Positions 6,173 through 6,201 of a DNA stretch of 6,201 nucleotides are shown here, in pieces. The stretch covers positions 1-6,201 of the forward strand of contig CAYTAP010000168.1 of the NCBI GenBank assembly GCA_964435775.1, written 5' to 3'. The DNA comes from CAYTAP01 sp964435775. GTDB taxonomy: Bacteria > Planctomycetota > Phycisphaerae > Tepidisphaerales > Tepidisphaeraceae. Below the pieces are notes generated by a model. The model saw nothing but the letters and a program-made list of their open reading frames with translations, was not told where the DNA came from and did no database searches. The position numbers and the translations under genes are program-made. Every line of letters begins with the position of its first letter. Positions within the stretch are counted from its first letter, which is position 1.

Positions 6173-6201
6173 GCGCATAATTATTTGGCGAGTACCGTTG
6201 G

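Overview
This window holds four protein-coding genes on GC-rich DNA. The combination suggests a member of the Planctomycetota, possibly the Phycisphaerae or relatives: a large protein joining squalene-cyclase-like repeats to DUF4159 domains, a trpC gene standing away from other trp genes, weak or absent ribosome-binding sites on some genes, and a long secreted protein of unknown function. This assignment is inferred from gene content and was not checked by a search. I see no mobile element, CRISPR array, tRNA, rRNA or phage gene, and most of the window is ordinary chromosomal coding sequence.

Layout. (1) Positions 2-1879, plus strand: the 3' part of a gene whose start lies before the window. 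It encodes the end of an alpha/alpha-toroid (prenyltransferase/squalene-oxidase-like) region, then two tandem DUF4159 domains and an Ala/Pro/Lys tail. (2) Positions 1924-3024 (or 3063), minus strand: a polytopic membrane protein with the complete motif set of the CPBP (CAAX protease/bacteriocin-processing) family. It converges on gene 1 with a 44-nt gap. (3) Positions 3064-3264: a divergent intergenic region with an extended -10 promoter candidate and two overlapping inverted repeats on the CPBP side, and a clear Shine-Dalgarno sequence on the trpC side. (4) Positions 3265-4077, plus strand: trpC, complete with all expected catalytic residues. (5) Positions 4078-4227: a convergent intergenic region with a 13-bp perfect hairpin, an overlapping G-quadruplex motif on the minus strand and a second GNRA-capped hairpin. 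(6) Positions 4228-6066, minus strand: a 612-residue exported protein of unknown function, with a promoter candidate at 6145-6172.

The four genes do not form an operon. Strands run plus, minus, plus, minus, so each has its own promoter, and no shared pathway is evident. Tryptophan biosynthesis (trpC) is the only metabolic step that can be named securely. The features most worth a second look are the structured convergent spacer at 4138-4215, an abrupt synonymous-codon change inside gene 1 near its domain boundary, and the overlapping inverted repeats before the CPBP gene. Long reading frames opposite genes 1, 2 and 4 are judged to be shadows of GC-rich codons.
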